From positions 1 through 35,114 of the forward strand of contig JAQVBU010000019.1 of the NCBI GenBank assembly GCA_028690155.1: a stretch of 35,114 nt of DNA, given 5' to 3'. A program made the position numbers and the translations under genes. This document shows, piece after piece, positions 7,341-15,406 of the stretch. A model generated the notes under the pieces. The model saw nothing but the letters and a program-made list of their open reading frames with translations. It did no database searches and had not been told where the DNA came from. Positions within the stretch are counted from its first letter, which is position 1; each line of letters begins with the position of its first letter. Source of the stretch: Alphaproteobacteria bacterium (GTDB taxonomy: Bacteria > Pseudomonadota > Alphaproteobacteria > UBA9219).

Positions 7341-9428
7341 ATGTTCAACAGTGTGAAAAAACACGATTTTTTCCTTCCTTTTCCGCGCCTTTTTACGCAC
7401 GGGGGAGAGGATCCCTTTTCCTCTATTCCGTTTCAATCGAGCGACTTCTGGGGTGACGAAGGTTTTCCCGATCTGGCGTCGCCAGTCATGTGGCGCGCTG
7501 AGGCCGTTTCGGTCATGGCCGAGGCCGCTTGTGGCCGCGTTCCCTCCTCGCGCCGAGCCAAGGAAGAAAACACCGTTCCGAGCTGGCTTTGGCAACACAG
7601 CGCGCAAAAGGGTTGTTCGGAGGTTGAGGTTGAAACGGATCTTCGCGTTATCATTAATCGTATGGTCGGCTCCGCAGCCGCCAAGGCTTGGAAACTTGGC
7701 CTTTTTACCAGCGAGCGGCACGCGCGTGCTTTCTACGACGAGACCCGTTACGCCCTGATGCAACGGTCTATTGCGATTACGCCAAAAGTTTTTTCTTCGT
7801 GGGGATTGTCTTGGGCTTATGGTCTTGAAGAACAGCCCTTGCCGGTTCTTCCGGAAAATGAGCTTGGCGCGTCCTCTCTTTCCAATGCCGAAATCGATAC
7901 ACTGATTGGTTCCTCCAAGGATGTTTTGGCGGCGCCTTTATGGAAAAGACTTTTTACCTTCGGGAACAGCGGGGCTTCGACGGTTTCCTTGCGCCTTTGC
8001 GATATCGCTGCGGATTGGCATTCGTCGTCTCCCAATCCGGCTCAGGCTGCTGTGGATGTTATGGCTTTGCGCCATGACGACGGACGCGTCGATCTCGACG
8101 CCCTTCGTCACGCGGTCCGGCTTTTGGTGGTTTTGCTGGATCTTCAAGGGCGCTCGGATGTGTCGATCGGTTTGGCCAATTTATCGCCGCTTCTGTTGGC
8201 CCTCGGCTTGGCCTACGACAGCGATGCGGGTCGCGCGATGGCGGCGTCTATTGCGGCTTTGGTTACTGCCGAGTGTGTGGCGACGTCGGCGGAAATTTCC
8301 GTGTTGCGCGGCATGAGCGAAACGTTTGTTTCGAACCGTGAAGCGGTCATGCGTTCTTTGCGCAATCATCGGCGTGCCGTGTATGGCGACAATAACGACT
8401 ACGAAAAACTATCGGTTCTTCCGGCCCCGTTACCGTTAAAGAATTGTCCGGATCTTTCTTTGGTTGCTGAAGCCCAGCGGCGTTGGGACGAGGCTTTATC
8501 TTGGGCGCATGCCTTTGGCCTTCGCGCGACGTGCGTGACCGATTTAACGGTTTCGCCGGTTCTGTCTTTGTTGATGACCAGCGCGTCTCAAGGGCTGGAG
8601 CCGATACGGACGCTGACCGAAATGAAGAACGACAGTGAGGGAAGTACGGTTCTTTCTTTGCATCCTGCCGTTTTTGAAGCGTTTTCGCGGCTTGGTTATT
8701 CCCGTGCAGTCACGATGTCGGCCATGCAAGAAATTGTGGGTGCTTTGTCCCTTCGCCGGGCACCTTTTATCAATGCGACGTCATTGAAAGCGCGTGGTCT
8801 TGACGATGTTGCTCTGGAAAAAATCGAAGCTTATATTCCTTGCGTTCGGTCGTTACGCCTTGCCGTAACGCCATGGATCGTTGGCGAAAAGTATTGCCGC
8901 GAAACGTTGGCTATTCCTTCGGAAAAGCTAAAAGAACCGACGTTCGATCTTTTGAATTATCTTGGCTTTTCGGAAAAAGACATCGCGGCGGCGGATCTTC
9001 ACTGCTATGGCCATGGAACGGCCCGTCAGGCCAAAACTATTCCTTTGAGTCATCGACCCCTGTTCGCCTGCGGGGACGAGATTTCGGCCGAGGCGCGGTT
9101 GCGCATGGCGGCGGCCGTGCAGAGCTTTGTATCCGGCGATACCGATGTGTCCTTGCGGCTTCCGGTGGAGCAAAGTGTGTTGCATGGAGCCGAAATGACG
9201 CTGGCGGCCTGGCAAGCGGGTTTGAAATCTTTGACGCTTACGTTCGATCCGGCACTGGACGAGAAACTTGATTCTAAAGCGCTGGAGAAAGTTGCTGTAC
9301 GGCGAATAAAAGCATCCTCGCACCCTTTGTCTTCGGTAGCGGCTTCGCCTAAGCGGCACTCCATTGAGAGGCGAACGACGGCGGCTGGGCGTAAGGGCTC
9401 GTCTTTATCAAGACGCACTGCGCGTTAA
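7341..9428 (+). CDS. NrdJ-derived protein lacking the catalytic core (pseudo-reductase)
   Basis: The 695-residue protein resembles both ends of class II, B12-dependent ribonucleotide reductase NrdJ. The N-terminal part has ENTVPSWLW, then FTSERHARAFYDETRYAL and SSWGLSWAYG (about 152-162). Later come VSIGLANLSPLLLALGLAYD (from 274), the KARGLDDVALEKIEAYIP region (about 484) and FDLLNYLGFSEKDIAAADL (about 535). Missing, by family knowledge, are the substrate and B12 core with the paired redox cysteines, the GSGTGTN loop, the NPC-E radical motif, the PTGT phosphate loop (here VSPVLSL) and the C-terminal TSCPD domain; NrdJ is usually much longer. About 110 unrelated residues fill the gap. The frame is intact, so this is a maintained protein rather than a decayed gene. 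It ends in a basic Ser/Arg tail. Start at 7341 chosen for AAAGG upstream. Confidence 0.72.
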   Translation: MFNSVKKHDFFLPFPRLFTHGGEDPFSSIPFQSSDFWGDEGFPDLASPVMWRAEAVSVMAEAACGRVPSSRRAKEENTVPSWLWQHSAQKGCSEVEVETDLRVIINRMVGSAAAKAWKLGLFTSERHARAFYDETRYALMQRSIAITPKVFSSWGLSWAYGLEEQPLPVLPENELGASSLSNAEIDTLIGSSKDVLAAPLWKRLFTFGNSGASTVSLRLCDIAADWHSSSPNPAQAAVDVMALRHDDGRVDLDALRHAVRLLVVLLDLQGRSDVSIGLANLSPLLLALGLAYDSDAGRAMAASIAALVTAECVATSAEISVLRGMSETFVSNREAVMRSLRNHRRAVYGDNNDYEKLSVLPAPLPLKNCPDLSLVAEAQRRWDEALSWAHAFGLRATCVTDLTVSPVLSLLMTSASQGLEPIRTLTEMKNDSEGSTVLSLHPAVFEAFSRLGYSRAVTMSAMQEIVGALSLRRAPFINATSLKARGLDDVALEKIEAYIPCVRSLRLAVTPWIVGEKYCRETLAIPSEKLKEPTFDLLNYLGFSEKDIAAADLHCYGHGTARQAKTIPLSHRPLFACGDEISAEARLRMAAAVQSFVSGDTDVSLRLPVEQSVLHGAEMTLAAWQAGLKSLTLTFDPALDEKLDSKALEKVAVRRIKASSHPLSSVAASPKRHSIERRTTAAGRKGSSLSRRTAR

Positions 9429-9475
9429 AGAAACTTGAAAAAAGAAAATGGAATTTAAAGTGGGGGGATTCTGTT

Positions 9476-9796
9476 GCCCGGCTCCCCCCGAGCCGCGTGC
9501 AAGAGGCACACTACCTTACTTCCGCAAAGCGGATATTAGGCAGCGATTGCAACCTTGCTCATGTCAACGTTATCGTTGGCATTTATAAAAGTGACCCGAT
9601 AACGGCGGTATCATGCCGGGCAAAAACCTTGTCTTTACTGCGTGCGTCGATCCTGTTTCGCCCCCGCCTCATTCGCCGTTGCCTTTTTGTGTGCCGCAAC
9701 AGGCGAATCAGGTGGAGGCGCCGGGTACCGCCCCCGGGTCCGCTCCGTCTATTCCACAGGGCGTTTATCGCCATAGTCGGAAAAACCGACATGCGG
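9476..9796 (-). ncRNA. ssrA: tmRNA, two-piece, circularly permuted
   Basis: The minus strand first carries the acceptor piece: a T-arm CCGGG-GGCGGTA-CCCGG and the acceptor strand CGCCTCC followed by ACC (about 9722-9711). Then comes a 45-nt intervening segment (9710-9666) folding into TTCGCC/GGCGAA and GTTGC/GCAAC. The coding piece follows, beginning GGGGGCG at 9665 and AAACAGGATCGACG, matching the 5' end of one-piece tmRNA. GGGGGCG pairs with CGCCTCC with a G-U at the third pair, the alanine identity signal. This order, acceptor before coding, is the permuted alphaproteobacterial type. The final A of CCA is not encoded (T instead). Outer ends are approximate. A hairpin CGGCTC-CCCCC-GAGCCG (9479-9495) lies at the 3' end. 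Confidence 0.92.
9536..9580 (-). other. ssrA: tmRNA tag reading frame
   Basis: Codons on the minus strand from GCC (9580-9578) encode ANDNVDMSKVAIAA followed by TAA (9538-9536). With the alanine carried by tmRNA the tag would be A-ANDNVDMSKVAIAA. The ANDN start is the alphaproteobacterial standard. The end AIAA is a conservative variant of the ALAA/AVAA degron recognised by ClpXP and ClpAP. Confidence 0.93.
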
Positions 9797-9826
9797 AGAA
9801 TACCACAAAAGACTTTAAAAAACCAA
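9797..9826 (-). promoter_or_regulatory. Probable ssrA promoter
   Basis: Minus-strand TATTCT (9802-9797) with TTGGTT (9826-9821) at an 18-bp spacing lies just before the 5' end of the acceptor piece. It fits a σ70-type promoter of moderate match. Confidence 0.45.
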
Positions 9827-10281
9827 GTGTGTGAGCACTGTTAAAAGGCGTTTTTTTCTTGCGTGGCAACCGTAAAAATCGATGCGAATTGCTTTAAAAC
9901 ATGGGTAAAAGGTTAAGGTAAACAAAGACATTGAACAAGATAAGGCCTCTTTATATTTGACAAAAATGATTTCGTTTCCTAGTTTTTGCTTCATTAGAGG
10001 CAATTAAGTTTTTTGTAGGCTTTTCAAATGATTTTTACAGCTAGGGCGTATGTCTTTTGCGTTGCAAAAAGCTATGCAAAGGGGCCGTGTTGTTTGAATC
10101 GTTTCTTTCTTTTTTTCGTTCAACGAGATCGGCATCGGGATGTTCTTGAAAATTTGATGTTGGACGACTTCCTCATTCGTTTGACGGGGGCGTTTGGAAT
10201 GGCGGCACAACGTGCCGCCATTTTTGTTATGGCCGTTTTCCCTCGTCCTTTGTTTTTGTGTCCGATGGTCGGGAGGTTTTT
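9827..10281. other. Intergenic region, possible small RNA
   Basis: No convincing coding frame is present. TTGACA (9957-9962) with TAGTTT (9980-9985) at 17-bp spacing could be a plus-strand promoter. About 230 bp downstream sits a strong terminator (10198-10228), before the Shine-Dalgarno of the next gene. The tract between could be a small RNA or a regulated leader. It does not resemble 6S RNA, SRP RNA or any riboswitch I recognise. Confidence 0.35.
10198..10228 (+). terminator. Strong rho-independent terminator
   Basis: AATGGCGGCAC-AAC-GTGCCGCCATT is a perfect 11-bp stem with a 3-base loop, followed by TTTTTG on the plus strand. No protein gene ends upstream on this strand nearer than 9428, beyond the opposing ssrA gene, so it terminates an unknown transcript or acts as an attenuator for the gene at 10282. 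Confidence 0.8.
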
Positions 10282-12627
10282 ATGTCGGGTGTAGATTCTT
10301 TACGGAAAAAGACGCGTGCGCTTTTTTTATTCGGAACAAGCACACAGTGGAAAATCGAAGAAATGGCGACGATCGCATCGTTCTGCAGCCAAGGGGCCGT
10401 CAAGGTTCAGCCGCTTAGTTACTATCGTTTGTTTCACTCGGCCGTCGAAGATCAATCCACCGCCCTTAAGAACCTTATAAAGAAAGTGACCGAAGTCGAG
10501 GCGACGTTCTCGAGTTTTCGCCAAAAAGAGTCCACCGGGCGAAGCATTTTTAAACAGGTTTTGGCTTCAGAACAGATAGATTTTGTTGGCGGCGACGATA
10601 TGGCGGATTATCGGACATACAGCCTGACGGATGATACGACCGTCAATATACCCTCCGATATTTGGAAAGCCATTTTGCCCGAGCTTCGGAAGCGGGTCGT
10701 TCCGGGATCTTTGAAAGCCGACGTTTGGCCTAAAAGGAAGGGCTATGTCGCTGTCGCCGATATTGGTCCTATTTTTGGAGCCGTTGGTCACGAATTTTTC
10801 TGGACGCTTGTGCGCAACGCCGCATCGAAAATCAAAAAGTACGAGAAAAAGCCGCTCATTATTTATAATCATGTTACCTGTTCCATCCAGAGCCTTTCGG
10901 ATGAAGACGGCGTCCCGTTTAAAACCATAGAATCTTTTGTGCCTGTTCGTGTGCGCGACTTCAAGGACAGCGAACCTCGGCCGCTCATTCCAACGTCTGA
11001 ATTTTATCTTTGTCGCGAGAATGATCCTGAACAGCGGCCGCTTTCCGAAACTTATACAAAGTATCTTTTGGAGGAAAGCCCTCGTCGGAAGATCTGGGAC
11101 CAGATGGTTAAGTTTTTGGAAGAACGGGAAGAGCTTTTCAGCAAGAAAGATTTAATCCGTGAAATTCGCAACAACGCACATTTCTCCCGAGAAGGCGAAG
11201 CGCTTTGCCGATCAGGGGGGCGCGAGCTTTTGAAAATTGTACAGCCTTCGGTTGGTGGAAGTTTCGGCAAAAACGTCGGGCGTACATTCGGCAAAAATGT
11301 CGGACGCGCCAAGGTTCACATTTGCGCTTACCCTAACCCTCAGACAGAGCAGGACGCGCAGTATTTGATTGACGCGCGGGCGATGAAATTTCATTTTAGG
11401 AAGAAAGATATTGCGGAATTTCCCGACGCCATAATCTTTGCGCCGTTTGACCCGCACGATGAAGCGGCGCGCCGTTACAATTTGGCCCGGTTGAACGATG
11501 CCCTTGTCGCCAAGGAGCTTGACCCGGCTTTGACGTATGTGCCTCTTATCGTCATGAACTACGGCGGATGTTATGACTCCGCACTCAAGGCGCACGCTGC
11601 CTATGCCCGGGACGGATACAGCAAAGAATTCGTCCGTCCGGAGGTTTTCGATGGAGTGAAAGAGGGCGGAAGCTTTCTCTCGGGTTTGGGCGTTGTCCAT
11701 ACGCCCCTTCAATTCTGCGACGTGTTGACCAGCCGCAATTGGGATGCTTTGGACGCCGCGGCCTTTGAACTTTTGGACAAGCGGCTCGCCTACTATCGAC
11801 GCCGCGAAGCCATCGAAGACCCTATGGTCGATCTTTTGGGCCGGTCCGCTCCGGGAGTGATTTTGGGAGGGACCAAGAAGCCGGATTTTTTGTGCGGCCC
11901 CAGCCCTTCGGGAAAAGACGACGCTTATGTCACACAGCCGTGTTTTTGCGTCACCGTTTTCGCTTCAGCGTCGAGCGACAGGTTGAGCGGCGACAATAAC
12001 GCGCGCGTTCTCGCGGAGTTTTTAAGCGATTCCAAAATGGCGCTTTGTACGGGCGCCGGAGACCAGCATACGATGGGCGCGCTTATCGAGGGGTATAAGG
12101 TCAAAACCCATCTTACGGGGGCAAGTACGAAGGGAATCGTCAAAGTCGAAACCGTCAACGGACGTATTCCATCCCAGTGCGATTACTGGGAGTTGCACGA
12201 CGATATCGGAGCCCGGATCGAAATGCTTGTGAATACGGGCGACCTTTATGTTTCCGTCGGCGGTGGCGATGGAACCGGACAGGAAACGACGACCGTTCTT
12301 CTTGGCCTTTTGAACGACGATCCTCGGATGCGGGGCAAAGCGATGATTTTTGTCGGAGACACGCCGTCGATGTACGCCGAGATCGAAAACATTCTCGGTG
12401 CCGATATGTTGAAGGCCATGCAGAAAAATCCTTATGCGCTCGAGGATCTCGGAATTTACCTCGTGTCGTCCGCCGAGAAGGCAAAGCCGATCATTACAGC
12501 CTATTACGATAGGTTTTTGACGTCGAAAATTCCTTTCGGTCTCGAAAGCGAATCCGAATCCGAGCCCGTGCGGCCGGAAAAAGCCCTGTACGAAACATGG
12601 GACGGCGCGTCGAGCCCGGTTTTCTAA
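10282..12627 (+). CDS. Large multidomain protein with LOG-like Rossmann modules
   Basis: A 781-residue protein, not assignable to one family. The C-terminal part (about 545-750) looks like a divergent LOG/lysine-decarboxylase-like nucleotide hydrolase: CVTVFASASS, then GAGDQHTMGA (591-600) where LOG has GGG-GLMGA, and GGGDGTGQE (660-668) where LOG has PGGFGTLEE. A middle segment (about 420-490) repeats the tail of a LOG fold: PLIVMNYGGCYDSALKAHAA, later VVHTPLQFCDVL. The first 200 residues (LFLFGTSTQWKIEEM, then VGGDDMADYR) faintly resemble HAM1/RdgB nucleotide pyrophosphatases; this is weak. Two 8-residue repeats FGKNVGRT/FGKNVGRA sit near residues 328-343. Start at 10282 is chosen for GGGAGG upstream. 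Its stop overlaps that of tag on the other strand. A role in nucleotide metabolism is inferred only. Confidence 0.7.
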   Translation: MSGVDSLRKKTRALFLFGTSTQWKIEEMATIASFCSQGAVKVQPLSYYRLFHSAVEDQSTALKNLIKKVTEVEATFSSFRQKESTGRSIFKQVLASEQIDFVGGDDMADYRTYSLTDDTTVNIPSDIWKAILPELRKRVVPGSLKADVWPKRKGYVAVADIGPIFGAVGHEFFWTLVRNAASKIKKYEKKPLIIYNHVTCSIQSLSDEDGVPFKTIESFVPVRVRDFKDSEPRPLIPTSEFYLCRENDPEQRPLSETYTKYLLEESPRRKIWDQMVKFLEEREELFSKKDLIREIRNNAHFSREGEALCRSGGRELLKIVQPSVGGSFGKNVGRTFGKNVGRAKVHICAYPNPQTEQDAQYLIDARAMKFHFRKKDIAEFPDAIIFAPFDPHDEAARRYNLARLNDALVAKELDPALTYVPLIVMNYGGCYDSALKAHAAYARDGYSKEFVRPEVFDGVKEGGSFLSGLGVVHTPLQFCDVLTSRNWDALDAAAFELLDKRLAYYRRREAIEDPMVDLLGRSAPGVILGGTKKPDFLCGPSPSGKDDAYVTQPCFCVTVFASASSDRLSGDNNARVLAEFLSDSKMALCTGAGDQHTMGALIEGYKVKTHLTGASTKGIVKVETVNGRIPSQCDYWELHDDIGARIEMLVNTGDLYVSVGGGDGTGQETTTVLLGLLNDDPRMRGKAMIFVGDTPSMYAEIENILGADMLKAMQKNPYALEDLGIYLVSSAEKAKPIITAYYDRFLTSKIPFGLESESESEPVRPEKALYETWDGASSPVF
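11263..11310 (+). repeat. 24-bp coding tandem repeat
   Basis: Two near-identical 24-bp units (11263-11286 and 11287-11310) encode FGKNVGRT and FGKNVGRA inside the LOG-like protein. They differ at only a few bases, suggesting a recent duplication. Confidence 0.8.
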
Positions 12628-13163
12628 CGGAGGCTCCAAGGCGGCCTTTTATGTGCAATTTTCCCATAGATGGGGCACGATGGCACATGCGCGCCGCGTA
12701 GATAGCCGATACTCATGAGAAATTCGCCGGTAATTTCTTCGCCCGTGAACGCAAACGTTTCCCGGAACAAAGCGACCCATGCCCGTTTGCTTTGAGGGTG
12801 GTGGTTGTCCAACCACGCGGCAAAGCCCCCATGCGTGTCGCGTAGCGTGAGCACGACATGCGCGTTATGGATGATCGCGTTAATCTTGAGTTTGTTTCGG
12901 ATGATCGCGGCATTTTTGAGAAGCTTTTGAACGGTGTTATCGTCATAAGCGGCGACTTTTTTTGCATCGAAGCCGTCGAAAGCCTCAAAAAGTGCGGTTC
13001 TTTTCTTTAGAACGGTTCCCCAGGAAAGCCCGGCTTGCATGATTTCGAGGCTTAGACGCTCGAAAAGCAGGCATTCGTCCTTGATTGGAAAGCCGTATTC
13101 CTCATTATGGTAGGCCTCATGGATGGGGTCTTGTGGCGCTTTTCGGCAGTATTCTTGCGACAT
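12624..13163 (-). CDS. tag: DNA-3-methyladenine glycosylase I
   Basis: Base-excision repair enzyme removing 3-methyladenine. The 179-residue reading has the family features: [34 protein letters not shown] with the active-site region, [16 protein letters not shown], and the zinc-snap ligands Cys (EYC), His (AYH) and H-x3-C (HVPSC). It is shorter than the E. coli enzyme between the NHHPQ segment and the zinc-binding C terminus, a form I believe occurs in other bacteria. The start at 13163 directly precedes the first zinc cysteine; a reading from 13277 adds 38 residues unlike the family. Its TAG overlaps the TAA of the opposing gene (CTAA). It is divergent from rpmE. Confidence 0.9.
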   Translation of the reverse strand: MSQEYCRKAPQDPIHEAYHNEEYGFPIKDECLLFERLSLEIMQAGLSWGTVLKKRTALFEAFDGFDAKKVAAYDDNTVQKLLKNAAIIRNKLKINAIIHNAHVVLTLRDTHGGFAAWLDNHHPQSKRAWVALFRETFAFTGEEITGEFLMSIGYLRGAHVPSCPIYGKIAHKRPPWSLR

Positions 13164-13266
13164 GGCGCGTTTGTTAACCTTTGAAGGCGTCTTTTGCAAC
13201 GGTAATCCTTGCATTTTCCCGATCTTTTTTCTAGAAGAAGGCCTCGTTTGCAAGGAAACTTCGAAA

Positions 13267-13578
13267 ATGAAAGACAATCTTCACCCTGATTATCATGAGA
13301 TTACCGTCGTTATGACCGACGGAACCGAATTCGTGACCCGTAGCACCTATGGTAAAACGGGCGATACGCTTCGCCTCGACGTCGATCCTAAGGTTCACCC
13401 GGCTTGGACAGGCATGCACCGCTTGGTTGATCGTGGCGGTCAGCTGGATAAGTTCAACAAGCGCTTTGCCGGCCTTTCAACGAAGAAAAAGGCCGACGAT
13501 AAGGCTACTGCCGAGAAGCCGAAGGAAAAGATTAAGCTCACGACAACGGCTGCTTCGGCCAAGAAGAAAAAGGCTTAA
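13267..13578 (+). CDS. rpmE: 50S ribosomal protein L31 with lysine-rich tail
   Basis: Ribosomal protein bridging the large and small subunits. The core ([62 protein letters not shown]) is the alphaproteobacterial type without the zinc cysteines. The usual protein ends soon after this, at about 70-75 residues. Here roughly 30 further residues rich in Lys, Ala and Thr follow, giving 103. The start is set by AAGGA nine bases upstream. A strong bidirectional terminator follows. Confidence 0.95.
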   Translation: MKDNLHPDYHEITVVMTDGTEFVTRSTYGKTGDTLRLDVDPKVHPAWTGMHRLVDRGGQLDKFNKRFAGLSTKKKADDKATAEKPKEKIKLTTTAASAKKKKA

Positions 13579-13592
13579 CGGCCGAACGATAA

Positions 13593-13645
13593 AAAAATCC
13601 CCCATTTTCCTAGGCAAAAACCATGTGGAAGATGGGGGATTTTTA
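13593..13645. terminator. Bidirectional terminator between rpmE and glpX
   Basis: AATCCCCCAT-TTTCC (from about 13596) pairs with GGAAGATGGGGGATT, one mismatch, with A-run before and T-run after. It can end both rpmE (plus) and glpX (minus). Confidence 0.85.
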
Positions 13646-13652
13646 TATTCGT

Positions 13653-14633
13653 TTAGGCAATGAAGGGCTTCTTGACGAAGTTGTGATGCGCTTCGATGAT
13701 TCTTACGGTGCCGCTGCTTGACCGCATCATCATTGTATGCGTTACCGCGCCACCGGGGAAACGGCGAACGCCTTTTAGGAGGGTCCCGTTTGTGACCCCT
13801 GTTGCCGAGAACATCACATCGCCGTGCGCCAAGTCATTCAATTCGTATTTGCGGTTCAGATCGGTCACGCCCGACTTGGCCGCGCGGGCTTTTTCGTCGT
13901 CGTTGCGGAACAACAGGCGTCCTTGCATAAAGCCGCCGATGCACTGAAGCGCGGCGGCGGCTAAGACCCCTTCTGGGGCGCCCCCGGAGCCAAGATACAT
14001 ATCGACGCCGGTTTCCGGTTGTGACGTTGCCATGACTCCTGCGACGTCGCCGTCTCCGATCAGCATAATCCGGGCGCCGGACTCGCGGACTTTGGCAATC
14101 AGCTCGCTATGGCGCGGACGATCCAAAATACAGACTTGAATGTCCGAAACATCGGAGCCTTTGGCTTTTGCGAGATTGCGCACGTTTTCGGCCGGCGACG
14201 CATCTAAATCGACTATGCCGGTAGGCAGAGCCCCGCCAATGGCGATTTTATCCATATAAACGTCCGGCGCGTGCAAGAAGCCGCCCTCTTCGGCAAAGGC
14301 AATGACCGCCAGCGCGTTTGCTCCTCCGCGAGCTGTGATCGATGTTCCTTCCAAAGGATCCAGCGCGATATCGACTTTGGGGCCGCGACCGGTTCCGACC
14401 TTTTCTCCAATAAACAACATCGGGGCTTCGTCACGTTCGCCCTCGCCGATAACGACTGTTCCGTCGATATCCAAGGCATTCAAGGCCCGTCGCATGGCGT
14501 TGACGGCGACTTGATCCGCCTGTTTTTCGTCGCCGCGTCCGACAAGCAGCGACGCGGACAATGCGGCCGCTTCGCTGACCCGAACCATTTCCATCGCAAG
14601 ATTTCGATCATTATAAGCTAGCGTGGAAAGCAT
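13653..14633 (-). CDS. glpX: Class II fructose-1,6-bisphosphatase
   Basis: Hydrolyses fructose-1,6-bisphosphate to fructose-6-phosphate in gluconeogenesis, cytoplasmic. The 326 residues carry the GlpX signatures: GRGDEKQADQVAVNAMR, GTVVIGEGERDEAPML, the metal site ALDPLEGTS, YMDKIAIGG, LIGDGDVAGVM, YLGSGGAPEGVLAAAAL and FSATGVTNG. AAGGGGA lies ahead of the ATG. The DUF192 gene lies 56 bp upstream on the same strand and may share a transcript. Confidence 0.96.
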   Translation of the reverse strand: MLSTLAYNDRNLAMEMVRVSEAAALSASLLVGRGDEKQADQVAVNAMRRALNALDIDGTVVIGEGERDEAPMLFIGEKVGTGRGPKVDIALDPLEGTSITARGGANALAVIAFAEEGGFLHAPDVYMDKIAIGGALPTGIVDLDASPAENVRNLAKAKGSDVSDIQVCILDRPRHSELIAKVRESGARIMLIGDGDVAGVMATSQPETGVDMYLGSGGAPEGVLAAAALQCIGGFMQGRLLFRNDDEKARAAKSGVTDLNRKYELNDLAHGDVMFSATGVTNGTLLKGVRRFPGGAVTHTMMMRSSSGTVRIIEAHHNFVKKPFIA

Positions 14634-14689
14634 ATCGTTCCCCTTTATTTTTAAATATCTCTATTTTTATCATGGTTGCGGTGCTTTGG

Positions 14690-15190
14690 CTACCGATTAA
14701 GCGTCAAGGCGTCCGACTTGACCCAATGGCCTCGTTTCAACCCATATCTTTTTGCAACGCCACCTGGGATCTCAAGCACAGCGATAACATCGTCTTCCGA
14801 AAAAATGGGCGCTAAATCCTTGGGTTGTGCATTATGTTTGATGCGACCGATTTCGCCGTTCGGAAGGATGAAGATAATGTCGAGCGGGATGAGCGTCTTT
14901 TCCATCCAAAAAGCGGCTTGTTTGGGGTTGGGAAAGGGAAAAAGCATGCCTTCGTTGCTTGGAAGCGATTTGACGGATTTAAGTCCTTGTGCTTGTTCTT
15001 CGCTTGTTTTGGCTACTCGGACATTGAAGGGAAAACTCGTTCCATCTCCGCGCGTTATCGTTACCGTTGTTTGGGCAAGCGCGGATTGCAACGCATGCGC
15101 ACGACCGCCCTCCTGAGACTTATTGGCATGGCACGTAAACAGGATGATCGCGAGAATCGCGGAACAGACAAGAACGGCAAAGGTTTTCAT
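14690..15190 (-). CDS. DUF192 family secreted protein
   Basis: A 166-residue protein of the DUF192/COG1430 family. It has an N-terminal hydrophobic segment (about residues 5-19) acting as signal or anchor; the following Cys does not fit a good lipobox. The domain shows VRVAKTSEEQAQGLKSVKSL, GMLFPFPNPKQAAFWMEKTL, PLDIIFILPNGEIGRI and VLEIPGGVAKRYGLKRGHWV, all family hallmarks. The function is unknown. GGGGGCG upstream serves as ribosome site. It precedes glpX on the same strand. Confidence 0.92.
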   Translation of the reverse strand: MKTFAVLVCSAILAIILFTCHANKSQEGGRAHALQSALAQTTVTITRGDGTSFPFNVRVAKTSEEQAQGLKSVKSLPSNEGMLFPFPNPKQAAFWMEKTLIPLDIIFILPNGEIGRIKHNAQPKDLAPIFSEDDVIAVLEIPGGVAKRYGLKRGHWVKSDALTLNR

Positions 15191-15334
15191 AACGCCCCCA
15201 TTTTCCTTCAGAAAGACAATATAAGATCGGCATTACGCTCGATAGGAGGCCGATTGGGTGAAGAAAAGCTGGGCGATTGTTTTCAAAAAAGCACCCCAAG
15301 TCAATAAAAACAGAAAATTTTAGTTTTCATTTTG

Positions 15335-15362
15335 TTGACGGCACCAATTCCTTCAGTATCCT
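15335..15362 (+). promoter_or_regulatory. Probable σ70-type promoter
   Basis: TTGACG and TATCCT with a 16-bp spacer lie about 45 bp before the secreted 241-residue protein, a good match to -35 and -10 elements. Confidence 0.55.
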
Positions 15363-15406
15363 TGAAGATATTCTTTTCGAAGACAACGTCTTGAGAGGAA
15401 CTTTTT

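Noticed and set aside
7125-7763. 212-residue minus-strand frame overlapping the NrdJ-like gene
   Set aside because: Basic, poorly structured product lying antisense to a better supported gene, with no ribosome site or family pattern.
10028-10294. 88-residue plus-strand frame upstream of the LOG-like gene
   Set aside because: It runs through the strong terminator hairpin and into the next gene's start, and its product is a Phe/Arg/Cys-rich string unlike a protein.
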